A stretch of DNA of 64,000 bases from Pedobacter sp. MC2016-05 (GCF_026239735.1 NZ_JAPIVT010000007.1:62001-126000); one strand, 5' to 3'; positions 28,523 to 38,301 are shown, numbered from the stretch's first letter. The notes: generated by a model not told the origin, from the letters alone. Translations and numbers: made by a program.

Positions 28523-29932
28523 ATGAATAGAAGATCATTACTAAAAGGAGGGTTGCTTGCCGGAATTGGTTTGCCATTCGTTGGATTAAAAGATGTTACA
28601 GGAAGCACGAAGAATTCTTCGGATGAAAAAGCTAAAAATATTATCATGCTGGTGAGTGATGGCATGAGTACCGGCACATTGAATATGGCCGACATTTATT
28701 CAAAAAGAATACTCGGAGTGGGTAGCAAGTGGTTGGATTTATATCGCGACAATAAAGCGATAAGGGCCTTAATGGATACGGCATCTGCCAATTCCATGGT
28801 AACAGATTCTGCTGCAGCAAGTTCATCATGGGGTGGTGGAATGAGGGTTAACAATGGTGCGCTAAACGTTGGCCCACGCGGAGAAAAGCCACAACCAATT
28901 CTTCAAAAGTTTAAAGAAGCTGGAAAGAAAGTTGGTTGCGTAACGACGGTTCCTATTACACACGCCACGCCTGCAGGGTTTTGTGTAAATATCGATAACC
29001 GGAGCGGACAGGACATCATTGCAGAACTGTATCTGGGCCTGAAGTTTGATGTCATGATGGGTGGTGGTCACAAGTATTTTGCAGACAAAAGAAAAGGTGG
29101 AAATCTGCTTCCGAAATATTTAACTCAAGGTTATCAGCTAGCTGAAAACAGAGATGAAATGATGCAGTTGAATGGCGCCAAACCCGTTTTGGGCTTGTTC
29201 GCTGCTGATGGATTGCCTTATGAAGTGGATCGCAGGCATGATGAGGAATTAATGAAGTCCACACCTTCTTTGGCTGAAATGACAGTTAAGGCCATCGAAC
29301 TGATGAAGGATCATAAAAATGGTTTTGTATTACAGGTAGAAGGTGGCAAGGTGGATTGGGCAGCACATTCAAATGATGTAAGCGGTTTGATATTCGATCA
29401 GCTTGCATTTGATGAGGCGGTTGGTAAAGCAATCGAATTTGCTGAAAAAGATGGCAATACCTTGGTCATCATCACAACTGACCACGGAAATTCTAATCCG
29501 GGTTTGTTCAATGCAGATGACGATAATAAGAAATTTGATGGATTGCAACATTTTAAACATAGCAACACTTGGTTATTGTCAAAACTGAACCAGTCTTTTG
29601 GCGAACAGAAGATCATTGACCTGATTAAAGAGAGTCAGGGTTTTATAATGACACCGGAGGACGCAAAATTCCTTTTGAATCATTTTAAAGACATCAGTCC
29701 GAATCAGCTCTACAATGAATCCAATCTTCCGTTTTATGACTACGGGCGGATATTAGGTAAATATACGGATGTGCAATGGGCAGGAATGAATCATTCCGGT
29801 GATTATGTAGAACTGACGATGTTTGGCCCAGGCTCAACGAAACTAAAACCTTTCGTCAAAAATTATGAACTGCACAACTTTATGCTTGAAACTGCTGAAA
29901 TGTCACAGCATTTTATGGAAAGCATCAAGTAG
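28523..29932 (+). CDS. PhoA-family alkaline phosphatase
   Basis: A 469-residue alkaline phosphatase with a Tat-type N-terminus (MNRRSLLKGGLLAGIGLPF). Metal-site Asp in VSDGMS (D46), the nucleophile Ser96 in VTDSAAASS, the Mg/Zn ligands in ITHATPAGF, VEGGKVDWAAH and TTDHGN, and the late His in NHSGD are all visible. It releases phosphate from monoesters in the periplasm or outside the cell. It lies between a metallophosphoesterase and the ECF-sigma/SusCD group, which supports a phosphoester-acquisition role. Regulation is not evident; I saw no recognisable Pho box. Confidence 0.95.
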   Translation: MNRRSLLKGGLLAGIGLPFVGLKDVTGSTKNSSDEKAKNIIMLVSDGMSTGTLNMADIYSKRILGVGSKWLDLYRDNKAIRALMDTASANSMVTDSAAASSSWGGGMRVNNGALNVGPRGEKPQPILQKFKEAGKKVGCVTTVPITHATPAGFCVNIDNRSGQDIIAELYLGLKFDVMMGGGHKYFADKRKGGNLLPKYLTQGYQLAENRDEMMQLNGAKPVLGLFAADGLPYEVDRRHDEELMKSTPSLAEMTVKAIELMKDHKNGFVLQVEGGKVDWAAHSNDVSGLIFDQLAFDEAVGKAIEFAEKDGNTLVIITTDHGNSNPGLFNADDDNKKFDGLQHFKHSNTWLLSKLNQSFGEQKIIDLIKESQGFIMTPEDAKFLLNHFKDISPNQLYNESNLPFYDYGRILGKYTDVQWAGMNHSGDYVELTMFGPGSTKLKPFVKNYELHNFMLETAEMSQHFMESIK

Positions 29933-30110
29933 TCTTGCGGCTTCAAGTACAACAATACAGTTTATATTGTTTGATAGTTCTGTTATAACAGGGTGGGGAT
30001 TTTATTAATTTAATCAGTACTGCTTCTAAAGATAAAAATTAATATTTTCTTAATGTCTCTTACAAAACAAGCAAAGATTAATTGTGTTAAATTACATAAA
30101 TGAATCAATC

Positions 30111-30407
30111 ATGATGGAACAGATGTATGTTCAGCCGGAACAAATAGTGAGTTTTGAATTTAGTCGCTTTCGCTTACCACAGTATGTTAATGAGTTTAAA
30201 CCGCTGCTTTTCAAAAACGATGAGGTATATTTTGCCGTTTTAGGTTCCGATCTGAAAAATGGCATATGCGGAAAAGGAGAGACGCCTGAGGATGCACTTA
30301 TGGACTGGAATGATCAACTTCGCGAGGTGTTACGTGGTCCCGACCTGGATAATCCGGCTATCCGATATGTGCTGGAAACAATAAATGCCTTGAAAAGAGA
30401 AATCTGA
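30111..30407 (+). CDS. Small soluble protein, unrecognised
   Basis: A 98-residue protein from ATG 30111; the frame extends to a GTG at 30084 but the ATG is preferred. No signal peptide or membrane segment. The middle (GICGKGETPEDALMDWNDQLREVL) recalls the beta-alpha pattern of HicB-like antitoxin folds, in which a short sheet is followed by PEEA-type helix. There is no HicA-like toxin next to it. It stands alone between alkaline phosphatase and the sigma factor gene. Function unknown. Confidence 0.65.
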   Translation: MMEQMYVQPEQIVSFEFSRFRLPQYVNEFKPLLFKNDEVYFAVLGSDLKNGICGKGETPEDALMDWNDQLREVLRGPDLDNPAIRYVLETINALKREI

Positions 30408-31070
30408 GTTTTTAACCTATGCCGACTGCTCAAGCATAGCTTACATGCGATTTCTTAAACAGATGGGCTTTTAACGATTTTTCTTTTCGTCTACAGATTT
30501 TAGGTTTTACGATTTTTATTCAGCGCTCTTTAATCGTATTTTTTAGGATCTTTTTGCTTCGCTCTAGTTTTTTCTCTGATTTTTCCTTTATCAATGTTAA
30601 CTCTTTTGATCCAAAAGATGATTATCCCAATTTTACTCTTAAATTAAGATAGTTGATGAGCGTTTTTTTGTGAGACCAAAGTTTCCCTTTGGTCGGATTT
30701 GGTTCACAATATTTTCTTTTAACTGATATTTTAATTAAAAGCTAAATCTCTGATCATTTTCTTGTTGCTTATCAGCATGTATGTCCTCGGAAATAAACGA
30801 GCCCAGTAACTTAATAATGCTTTTAAGGACAAATTATAACCTGAAAAATGTTTTGAAATAAAGGTAGACGTTATTTCTAATGGGTTATAATTGGTTCTTG
30901 TGGGGAGGATCATGGGCGATGAATGCGCTGGGTGTGCAAATATTCATTCTCTTCCAGATGGGACATTGGATAAAAGTTTATTTCCGATTAAGATCATTTT
31001 CTACAACTGTCTCGGCATATACTTCACACATTGATAATATTAACTTAAAATACGATAAGGTCTAAGCACC
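30408..31070. other. Intergenic region before the ECF sigma gene
   Basis: About 660 bp with no supportable gene. It contains one clean hairpin (30674-30694) and T-rich runs. Two frames of about 60 codons (30731-30913 minus, 30880-31065 plus) have no motif and look like chance. Confidence 0.45.
30674..30694. repeat. Perfect 8-bp hairpin
   Basis: GACCAAAG (30674-30681), a TTTCC loop, then CTTTGGTC (30687-30694). Neither side has a convincing terminator T tract. It may be an RNA stem or an operator. Confidence 0.5.
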
Positions 31071-31078
31071 TAGTTTTG
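31071..31078 (+). promoter_or_regulatory. Putative -7 element of the sigma/FecR operon
   Basis: TAGTTTTG fits TAnnTTTG and lies 8 bp before the ATG at 31087. There is no TTTG 19-21 nt upstream. If used, the mRNA would be nearly leaderless; the match could be accidental. Confidence 0.35.
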
Positions 31079-31086
31079 TGCCTTCA

Positions 31087-31617
31087 ATGGACCAGGATAA
31101 GATATGCGAAATCAAGGCAGGTGAGCTGTCGGCTTTTAATGAGGCCTACACCCGCTATCATGGCCAGATTTATCAATTCGTTTTTAAGAAAACCCAATCA
31201 GAATACATTGCAACGGAGGTTGTTCAGCTTTGCTTTATCCGGTTATGGGCAAAGAGAAGTGCCTTAAGTGAAGTCGTTTCGCTGAACGTACAACTTTTTG
31301 GTATGGCCAGGCAAGTAATGATTGATGAGCTTCGTAAAGAGGCCACCAGGTTGAAATACAATACACAATCCAGTCAGTATCCATTTACCGATAATCTGAT
31401 GAAGATGATCGAGAGCAAGGATATGTTGAAACACTTTAAGAAGGAAATAGATGCCATGCCTCCCATGCGAAAGATGGTTTTTACACTGAGTCGTGATAAC
31501 GGGCTCTCATACCTGGAGATTGCGGAGATGCTCGGTATCTCCACAAAAACTGTAGAGAGTCATATTGGTAAAGTACTCTCCAGGTTAAAGCACTATATGT
31601 TTACCATTCTGATGTAG
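31087..31617 (+). CDS. ECF sigma factor (FecI-like)
   Basis: A 176-residue sigma-70 family extracytoplasmic-function factor. Region 2 (about 15-80) has FNEAYTRYHGQIYQFVFKK and ATEVVQLCFIRLWAKR. Region 4 (about 120-170) has the helix-turn-helix LSYLEIAEMLGISTKTVESH. It should direct RNA polymerase to the SusCD genes downstream when released by the FecR protein encoded next, 43 bp away. The ATG at 31087 is preferred over GTG at 31078, because the latter overlaps the putative promoter element. Sigma/anti-sigma pairs in this position usually regulate the adjacent TonB-dependent system. Confidence 0.93.
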   Translation: MDQDKICEIKAGELSAFNEAYTRYHGQIYQFVFKKTQSEYIATEVVQLCFIRLWAKRSALSEVVSLNVQLFGMARQVMIDELRKEATRLKYNTQSSQYPFTDNLMKMIESKDMLKHFKKEIDAMPPMRKMVFTLSRDNGLSYLEIAEMLGISTKTVESHIGKVLSRLKHYMFTILM

Positions 31618-31660
31618 CAATATTAAGTTATTGTTAACCCGTAAGGGATAACCCGGTGGC

Positions 31661-32689
31661 ATGCGTAATTATAGTATGAAGCCAACCAAGGGAAGAAAAC
31701 GAAAGCCAAACATCAGGACTTTTATCCAGGAAAATTTTAGTGATCAGGAGTGGCAGTCTTTCGATTCAAAAGAAGAAATCCCGGCAGCCAAGTCAGAAGA
31801 GATGTACCGTTCAGTGTTGAGCCATATCTCAGCGAGTCAATACAACAAAACTCTTAAACGAATCCGCCTGATCAAATCGACGCGATATGCATCTGCAGCC
31901 TGCGTAACTATTTTATTAGGCTTCAGTTTATACTTGGGTCTGAATAATGTGAGCAATGAGCGAACAGCTAATCTTCCAGTTAAGCAAACAGGAACCAGCG
32001 CAATAAAATCGGCGGATACCTGGAAGACAATCAGCAACCCATCCACTAAGATTCTAAGCTATCAGTTACCAGATTACTCCTTTGTAAGCATCTATCCACG
32101 CTCCACAATAAAGTTTAAAAGGGCATTTGATCAGAAATTTCGAAATGTTTATCTCCATGGGAAAGCCAGATTTAAGGTAAAACGAGATATCGCCAGACCA
32201 TTCAGCGTGTATTCGGAAGCCTTGAAAACCACTGCGCTCGGAACCTCATTTACTATAAATACGCTGGGATCCCGCATTTCAGTGAGGCTACATACAGGGA
32301 AAATTGTAGTGGCCAATAGCGAAGCCAAAACGCGACTGATGTATCTCTCCAATGCTGGTAGCACCCTGGTCTATGACCCGATTTCAGCGACAACAAAAAT
32401 TATTAAGCCTTTAAAGATAGCTGAAACAGCACCAGAAATCCTTAAACATGATGGCAATCTCATCATAATGAAAAATATTCCACTATCAAAAGTTTTCAAT
32501 CAGTTGCATGTTGCCTATGGAATTAACATCACTACAGACCAGAATGAGATTAATAATATCACCTTCACGGGAAATGTTGATACGGTTAAAGACCAACCAG
32601 AGGATATTCTTAAAGTAATATGCCTGATCAACAATATGACATTCAGTAAAATCTCTGACGAAGAATTTTTTATCAAAAGATCCAAATAA
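31661..32689 (+). CDS. FecR-type anti-sigma factor
   Basis: A 342-residue inner-membrane regulator. A cytoplasmic N-terminal part (about 1-70) is followed by one transmembrane segment (YASAACVTILLGFSLYLGL, about 72-92). The periplasmic FecR domain (about 120-235: YQLPDYSFVSIYPRSTIKF, FKVKRDIARPFSVYSEALKTTALGTSF) and a C-terminal DUF4974-like domain (about 270-342, IPLSKVFNQLHVAYGINI) complete it. The protein holds the ECF sigma factor inactive until signalled by the outer-membrane SusC. An in-frame Met at 31676 (MKPTKGRK) is an alternative start. It is placed between the sigma gene and SusC, the standard arrangement. Confidence 0.92.
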   Translation: MRNYSMKPTKGRKRKPNIRTFIQENFSDQEWQSFDSKEEIPAAKSEEMYRSVLSHISASQYNKTLKRIRLIKSTRYASAACVTILLGFSLYLGLNNVSNERTANLPVKQTGTSAIKSADTWKTISNPSTKILSYQLPDYSFVSIYPRSTIKFKRAFDQKFRNVYLHGKARFKVKRDIARPFSVYSEALKTTALGTSFTINTLGSRISVRLHTGKIVVANSEAKTRLMYLSNAGSTLVYDPISATTKIIKPLKIAETAPEILKHDGNLIIMKNIPLSKVFNQLHVAYGINITTDQNEINNITFTGNVDTVKDQPEDILKVICLINNMTFSKISDEEFFIKRSK

Positions 32690-32716
32690 TAAAATCAAAA
32701 AGCATCCAGACAAATT

Positions 32717-35710
32717 ATGATGTACTCAACAAAATTAAAAATGCTAAAACGTATGCTATGCCTGGGCATGATAGGTTGGGCAAGTCCCCTCTTAGCACAG
32801 GAGCAGCCTGTGAAAGGAATGGTTCTGGATATATCCGGGCAGGGTATTCCGGGGGTAACCATTAAAGCAGAACATGAAAAAACCCGTAAATCTACAGTTA
32901 CCACGTCATCGGGTACAGGTTTGTTTAGTTTTTCAAACCTGGCTACAGGTGGGCCATATCGTTTCATTTTCAGCTCGATCGGCTTTAAATCTGATACGCT
33001 TTCAGGTTATATGCTCGCCAGCGGGCAGCAAATCGCCTTAAGTATAAAACTCAAGGAGGCATCGAACGAGCTGCAGGAAGTAGTAATCGGTTACGGAAAA
33101 AGTAAAAGAAATGAGATAACGGGTGCGGTAACTTCTATCAAGCCTGATGAGTTTAACCGTGGAGTGGTGAGTTCTCCGGGGCAGTTGCTGCAGGGAAAAG
33201 TGGCAGGACTGAACATTACCAGAAGTGGTAATCCAACTGATAAGCCTGCTGTTATCCTGCGTGGCCCTTCGAGTTTTAGAGAGGGTGCACAGGAACCTTT
33301 TTATGTAATAGATGGCGTACCGGGCGCTTCGATCGATTTGGTCGCTCCAGATGATATCGTCAGTATGGAAGTTTTAAAAGATGCTTCAGCAACGGCGATT
33401 TATGGTTCCAGAGCGGCAAATGGTGTGATTATGGTGAACACCAGAAATTCAGGAAAAGGACTTGGCAAGCTATCTTACAGCGCTTATGCGGCCAGCGAAA
33501 CGATTTCGAATAGCATTGATATGGCCAGCGGCGATGAACTCAGGAGCTATCTTCGTGATAATGGAAAAGTGCTGGATAAAATCAGTGATGACGGCAGCAA
33601 TACGCACTGGTTGGATGAAGTAACCAGAACAGGCATTTCACAGAATCACAATTTAAACTTCAACGGTGGCGGAGAGAATTCTTCTTACGGCGCAAGTTTA
33701 AATTATTTTGATAATCAGGGGATTATTAAAACCTCAGCCATGGAACGTTTTATTGCCAGGGCAAATATGGAGCAGAGGTTATTTGATAACCGCCTGAAGA
33801 TTAATTTAAACTTAACCAATAGCAATACTACAAATGATAGAATTGCGAGCCAGGTTTACAACAACATGTTTACCTATCTGCCCACTGTCGGGGTAAGAAA
33901 AGCTGACGGAAGCTTTTATGAAGACCCCAGCCGAACTACCGGCACTGGAGGATACTACAATCCGGTGGCTTTATTGGAAAACAATACTTTTCAAGGCAAA
34001 ACCAATCTCTATCTGATCAACGGAAACCTTAAAGCCAATATTTTAAACGGATTGGATTTCAACGCCATGGTTTCCGTTCAAAGTGAACAGCTCAACGAAA
34101 ACCTTTACAATAACAGGTTTTCTATGTTAAAACAAGGTTTCAATGGATATGCCGAACGTTCGTCGGTAAAAAACACTCAGAAAGTTTTCGAGGGATATTT
34201 CAATTATGATAAAAGCTTTGGAGATCACAATCTCAAATTGCTGGCAGGATACTCCTGGCAGGAAAACCGAAATGGCGATGGTTTCCAAACCTCCGGGCAA
34301 AACTTCGTTTCAGATGATCTGTTATGGAACAACCTGGGGCTAAGCAATGGGAATGGTTCAACCGTGGTAAATTATGGAAATAATTACATTTCAACACTTC
34401 GTTTGATATCTTTTTATGGTCGGGCGATATATGATTACAAGGGAAAATACTTATTGCAGGCTACTATTCGTAGAGACGGATCTTCAGCATTTGGTATCAA
34501 TAACAGATGGGGCATGTTTCCTTCGGTTTCTGCCGGATGGAACATTGATCGGGAGGCCTTTATGGGAAACGTATCTTTTATTGATAACCTGAAATTACGT
34601 GGGGGCTATGGTGTTTCCGGAAATTCAATAGGTTTTGATGCTTATACAGCGAGGCTGATATATGGGGCACAAAGTGGATCTTATTTTTACTCCAATGGAA
34701 AGTGGCTAACAGCAATCGGTCCAACCCAAAATGATAATCCAAATTTAAAATGGGAGCGAACCGCTACCCTGAACATTGGTTTGGATTTTGGTCTCTTCAA
34801 AAATAAGTTAAATGGTTCAGTTGATGTATATAACAAGAAAACAACAGATCTGATTGCACCGTATTCCGTATCAACAACGCAATATCCATTTAATGTGTTA
34901 ACAGCAAATGTTGGTGCAATGACTAACAAAGGTATCGAATTTACCCTAAATACAACGCCTTTTAAAACCAAAAATTTCAGTTGGAACACAGCCATCAACC
35001 TGTCACACAACAAAAATGAAATCACTTCCATATCCAATGATCTCTTTCAGGCAAGCGAATTCTACACGGCAAATGTAGGCGGACGCGGGCAATCGGGTGC
35101 ATTGGGTTATCAGATCATCAGAGAAGGATTGCCTTTGGGTTCTTTTTATACTTTAAGATATGCAGGAAAAGATGCTGCTGGAAAATCGATGTTTTACGAT
35201 AAGGCCGGAAATGCATCAACAGCCAATACCGGCTTTGAAAATTTTGAAGTCACCGGTTCAGCACAACCAAAGTTATTGTATGGCTGGAACAATACATTCA
35301 GGTATAAGCAGTTCGACTTCAATTTTTTCATCCGTGGGGTTTATGGCAATCAAATCCTGAATGCCACATTAGCTGACATGACCGCTCCGATTTATGCTTT
35401 CCAAACCAATATTGCCAAAGAAGCACTTAGTGAATCGATCAATGATGATAAAGCGCAGTTTGTTTCCGATCGTTACCTGGAAAGCGGTTCTTACCTGCGT
35501 TTAGATAATGCCACTTTAGGTTATACCTTCAAAATGAAAGGCAGCAGAAGCCTACGTCTTTATGCATCAGGGAACAATTTATTTATCATTACCAAATACA
35601 AAGGTGTAGACCCCGAAATTAATATGGCCGGACAGACACCCGGAATTGATTACCGCAACTTTTACCCAAAAACCCGTTCAGCTATTTTTGGACTAAACTT
35701 CAACTTATAA
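32717..35710 (+). CDS. SusC/RagA TonB-linked outer membrane protein (phosphatase cluster)
   Basis: A 997-residue outer membrane importer. Signal (KRMLCLGMIGWASPLLAQ), a carboxypeptidase-regulatory-like domain (about 33-110), a plug with VVIGYGKSKRNEITGAV, LLQGKVAGLNI and MEVLKDASATAIYGSRAANGV, then the barrel. There is no N-terminal STN domain between the signal and the regulatory-like domain, which is unusual for a transporter next to a FecR/ECF pair. It forms a pair with the SusD 15 bp downstream. The cargo is unknown; neighbouring phosphatases suggest phosphorylated glycans, phospholipid head groups or similar phosphoesters. Confidence 0.94.
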   Translation: MMYSTKLKMLKRMLCLGMIGWASPLLAQEQPVKGMVLDISGQGIPGVTIKAEHEKTRKSTVTTSSGTGLFSFSNLATGGPYRFIFSSIGFKSDTLSGYMLASGQQIALSIKLKEASNELQEVVIGYGKSKRNEITGAVTSIKPDEFNRGVVSSPGQLLQGKVAGLNITRSGNPTDKPAVILRGPSSFREGAQEPFYVIDGVPGASIDLVAPDDIVSMEVLKDASATAIYGSRAANGVIMVNTRNSGKGLGKLSYSAYAASETISNSIDMASGDELRSYLRDNGKVLDKISDDGSNTHWLDEVTRTGISQNHNLNFNGGGENSSYGASLNYFDNQGIIKTSAMERFIARANMEQRLFDNRLKINLNLTNSNTTNDRIASQVYNNMFTYLPTVGVRKADGSFYEDPSRTTGTGGYYNPVALLENNTFQGKTNLYLINGNLKANILNGLDFNAMVSVQSEQLNENLYNNRFSMLKQGFNGYAERSSVKNTQKVFEGYFNYDKSFGDHNLKLLAGYSWQENRNGDGFQTSGQNFVSDDLLWNNLGLSNGNGSTVVNYGNNYISTLRLISFYGRAIYDYKGKYLLQATIRRDGSSAFGINNRWGMFPSVSAGWNIDREAFMGNVSFIDNLKLRGGYGVSGNSIGFDAYTARLIYGAQSGSYFYSNGKWLTAIGPTQNDNPNLKWERTATLNIGLDFGLFKNKLNGSVDVYNKKTTDLIAPYSVSTTQYPFNVLTANVGAMTNKGIEFTLNTTPFKTKNFSWNTAINLSHNKNEITSISNDLFQASEFYTANVGGRGQSGALGYQIIREGLPLGSFYTLRYAGKDAAGKSMFYDKAGNASTANTGFENFEVTGSAQPKLLYGWNNTFRYKQFDFNFFIRGVYGNQILNATLADMTAPIYAFQTNIAKEALSESINDDKAQFVSDRYLESGSYLRLDNATLGYTFKMKGSRSLRLYASGNNLFIITKYKGVDPEINMAGQTPGIDYRNFYPKTRSAIFGLNFNL

Positions 35711-35725
35711 AATCTAAATATCGAG

Positions 35726-37246
35726 ATGAAAAAATATATTACAGCTGCGGCATTGATGGCTTTGAGCTTAACTGCCTGTACAAAACTGGATGTAGCTGTG
35801 GAATCACAGTTGACCAGTGAAAATTTTCCGGTGACGCCAGATGCATTTGTGGCGGCAACAGGAACTGTCTATCAAAAATTTAATGCCGGTTTCGGGGTTG
35901 ATATCTGGAGGATGTATGAACTGACCAGTGAAGAGGCTATTATTACCGCCCGTAATGGTGGGTATTATGATCAAGGCAGGTACCAGACTTTACATAAACA
36001 TAACTGGTTACCCGATCAGCCAATTGTTCAGGCTGCATGGCAGTGGGGTTATGCCGGAATCAGCGATTGTAACCGAGTATTGAATCTGTTGGAGAAGTCT
36101 GTAGACAGTCCAACCAAAACTCAGTTTCTAAATGAAATCAGAACCATGAGGGCATTGTATTATTTCTACATTATGGATATGTTCGGAAATGTGCCCATTA
36201 CCAGTTTTGGAACCGCAGAACTTCCCAAACAATCCACCAAAGCAGAAGTGTTCGCTTTCATCGAAAAAGAACTCCTGGCGGTTTCTGAAGGTTTATCAGC
36301 TCCGGCTACCCTAACTGCAGAGTTTTATGGTCGCCCAACCAAATGGATGGCTTATGCACTTTTACAAAAACTCTATATCAATGCAGAACAATATATCGGT
36401 AAAGCGATGTATGCCGAGTCGATTACTTACGGAGATAAAATCATCAATGGCAGCTCGATGACGTTGGTAAGTGATTACAATACCTTGTTTTCGCCAACTA
36501 ATGGTGCCAACACAGAGACCATTTTCGCTGCGATTTATGATGCCAATTATTCTGCCGGAAATGCCATAACACGTTATACGCTGCACAGTACCCTTAGGGC
36601 AAAATATAACCTTCCATTTAGTCCGAGTAATGCTCAATGTACTTTGAAAGAGTTTTATGATACCTTCAATCTCCCTGGTGATGTGCGGAATGCAACATGG
36701 CTTGCGGGCCGGCAATTTCTGGCAGACGGAGTTACACCGATCATGAACGGTTCGGCTCAATTAAATTTTACGCCGGAGATCGTTTTAACCAATGATCAAA
36801 CCATGGATGTGGGTGCAGAAGTAAATGGTATTTCAAGGGGCGTTCGTTCGATTAAATTTTTTCCAGACCCGAATACTAATAGCAGCACGAGGTTTCAGAA
36901 TAATGATATGCCAATTTTTAGGTTGGCCGATGTTTACCTGTTGAAAGCAGAGGCTTTGCTCAGAACAAATGGATCAATGGCCGAAGCTGTGAAACTGGTA
37001 AACAGGGTACGTGTTCGTGCGAAAGCAGCAGAAGTAACCACCATTACTTTGGATGGAATATTGGAGGAACGCGGACGTGAACTGGCTTGGGAAGGATGGC
37101 GCCGCAATGATTTGATCCGTTTTGGAAAATACCAGGGCAAGTGGGGATTTAAAGCCGGTAACGAAGGTGCTTACCGGGATATTTTTCCAATTCCGGCAAC
37201 AGAACTGGTTTTGAACAAAAACCTCAAACAAAACCCGGGATATTAG
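35726..37246 (+). CDS. SusD/RagB lipoprotein (phosphatase cluster)
   Basis: A 506-residue surface lipoprotein (lipobox SLTACTKLD) with SusD-family landmarks: QAAWQWGYAGISDCNRVLNLL, IRTMRALYYFYIMDMFGNVPI, then SIKFFPDP, MPIFRLADVYLLKAEALLR, VNRVRVRA, LEERGRELAWEGWRRNDLIRFGKY and the closing FPIPATELVLNKNLKQNPGY. It caps the SusC encoded just upstream. It is directly followed by the acid-phosphatase-like gene with no spacing (stop TAG then ATG), so these three genes form one translational unit. Confidence 0.94.
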   Translation: MKKYITAAALMALSLTACTKLDVAVESQLTSENFPVTPDAFVAATGTVYQKFNAGFGVDIWRMYELTSEEAIITARNGGYYDQGRYQTLHKHNWLPDQPIVQAAWQWGYAGISDCNRVLNLLEKSVDSPTKTQFLNEIRTMRALYYFYIMDMFGNVPITSFGTAELPKQSTKAEVFAFIEKELLAVSEGLSAPATLTAEFYGRPTKWMAYALLQKLYINAEQYIGKAMYAESITYGDKIINGSSMTLVSDYNTLFSPTNGANTETIFAAIYDANYSAGNAITRYTLHSTLRAKYNLPFSPSNAQCTLKEFYDTFNLPGDVRNATWLAGRQFLADGVTPIMNGSAQLNFTPEIVLTNDQTMDVGAEVNGISRGVRSIKFFPDPNTNSSTRFQNNDMPIFRLADVYLLKAEALLRTNGSMAEAVKLVNRVRVRAKAAEVTTITLDGILEERGRELAWEGWRRNDLIRFGKYQGKWGFKAGNEGAYRDIFPIPATELVLNKNLKQNPGY

Positions 37247-38251
37247 ATGAAAAGAAGAGATTTTGTAAAGGGAACTACCCTTGGTGCAATTGGTGCAAGT
37301 ATGCTGGCGCCATTGCAGTCGCTTGCAGGAAACGTGACAACACATTTGGAAAGTGAGGATGTTGCGCCACGTAACGAATTAAAAGATGATTATCCCGTAC
37401 ATTTTATGGCGGTAGGGGATTGGGGCAGAAACGGAGCTGATCATCAGGTTCATGTGGCCAGGCAAATGGGAAAGTGGGCAACTGAAAATCCCAATGATTT
37501 TATTATCTCTCTGGGCGATAATTTTTATCCAAAAGGCGTAACCAGCGAGCATGATCCACTTTGGCATTATTCGTTTGAAAATATTTATACCGATTTTGCC
37601 CTGCAATGGGATTGGTATCCGATTTTAGGCAACCATGATTATATTTCTGATCCCGATGCACAGGTGAGGTACAGCAAAATTAGCCGGAGATGGAAAATGC
37701 CATCGCGTTATTATTCAAAAGAAGTGCCGATGAAAGGTGGAGGAAAAGTACTGATGGTTTATATTGATACCTGTCCGCTTATTCCTGAATTTCATCAGAA
37801 TGAGCAGTACAAACCCTGGGTGCAGGATCAGCAGCCTGAAAAACAGTTGAAGTGGCTGGATCAAACGTTGAAAAATGCCGGTCCTGATGTAAAATGGAAA
37901 ATGGTGATGGGGCATCATCCCATTTATACCGTAGGGCCCCGCATTAAAAATTACGATACCCTGGCAGTAAGAAAGGTTCTTGAAGATATATTCGAGCAAA
38001 ATCAGGTTGATGTTTATCTCTCTGGTCACGATCATTCGCTGCAACATTTAGTCACTCCGGGAATGACGCATCAGTTTATATCGGGTGCAGGTTCTGAGAT
38101 TACGCCGGTAACCAGTGGAATATCTTATAGTAAATTTGAAACCTCAGATTATGGTTTCATGTATTTTTCTATTGATCAAAATCGATTAAACGCGAAAATT
38201 ATTGATCATACAGGCAAAAATATTTATGAAACAACTTTGAGGAAGGCTTAA
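37247..38251 (+). CDS. Exported acid-phosphatase-like metallophosphoesterase
   Basis: A 334-residue enzyme with a Tat-like N-terminus (MKRRDFVKGTTLGAIGASML). The calcineurin/purple-acid-phosphatase motif set is complete: AVGDWGRNG, SLGDNFYPKG, LGNHDY, MGHHPIYT and SGHDHSLQH. The spacing resembles tartrate-resistant (ACP5-like) acid phosphatases, which hydrolyse phosphomonoesters and phosphoproteins with a dinuclear metal centre. The ATG directly follows the SusD stop, tying the enzyme to the importer. It is the clearest sign that this SusCD handles phosphate-bearing substrates. A likely terminator follows. Confidence 0.93.
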   Translation: MKRRDFVKGTTLGAIGASMLAPLQSLAGNVTTHLESEDVAPRNELKDDYPVHFMAVGDWGRNGADHQVHVARQMGKWATENPNDFIISLGDNFYPKGVTSEHDPLWHYSFENIYTDFALQWDWYPILGNHDYISDPDAQVRYSKISRRWKMPSRYYSKEVPMKGGGKVLMVYIDTCPLIPEFHQNEQYKPWVQDQQPEKQLKWLDQTLKNAGPDVKWKMVMGHHPIYTVGPRIKNYDTLAVRKVLEDIFEQNQVDVYLSGHDHSLQHLVTPGMTHQFISGAGSEITPVTSGISYSKFETSDYGFMYFSIDQNRLNAKIIDHTGKNIYETTLRKA

Positions 38252-38275
38252 CCGGAATTGTTTATCATTTCATTT

Positions 38276-38301
38276 AAGGCTGTCTAATTTTGGGCAGCCT
38301 T
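38276..38301 (+). terminator. Terminator-like hairpin after the phosphatase operon
   Basis: AAGGCTG (38276-38282) pairs with CAGCCTT (38295-38301) across a 12-nt loop. ATTGGTTTG follows, so the T tract is poor. It lies 25 bp after the acid phosphatase stop. Confidence 0.5.

Noticed and set aside
30674..30694. Perfect hairpin considered as a terminator
   Set aside because: Neither strand has a T tract after the stem, and no gene ends close by (nearest stop is about 270 bp upstream).
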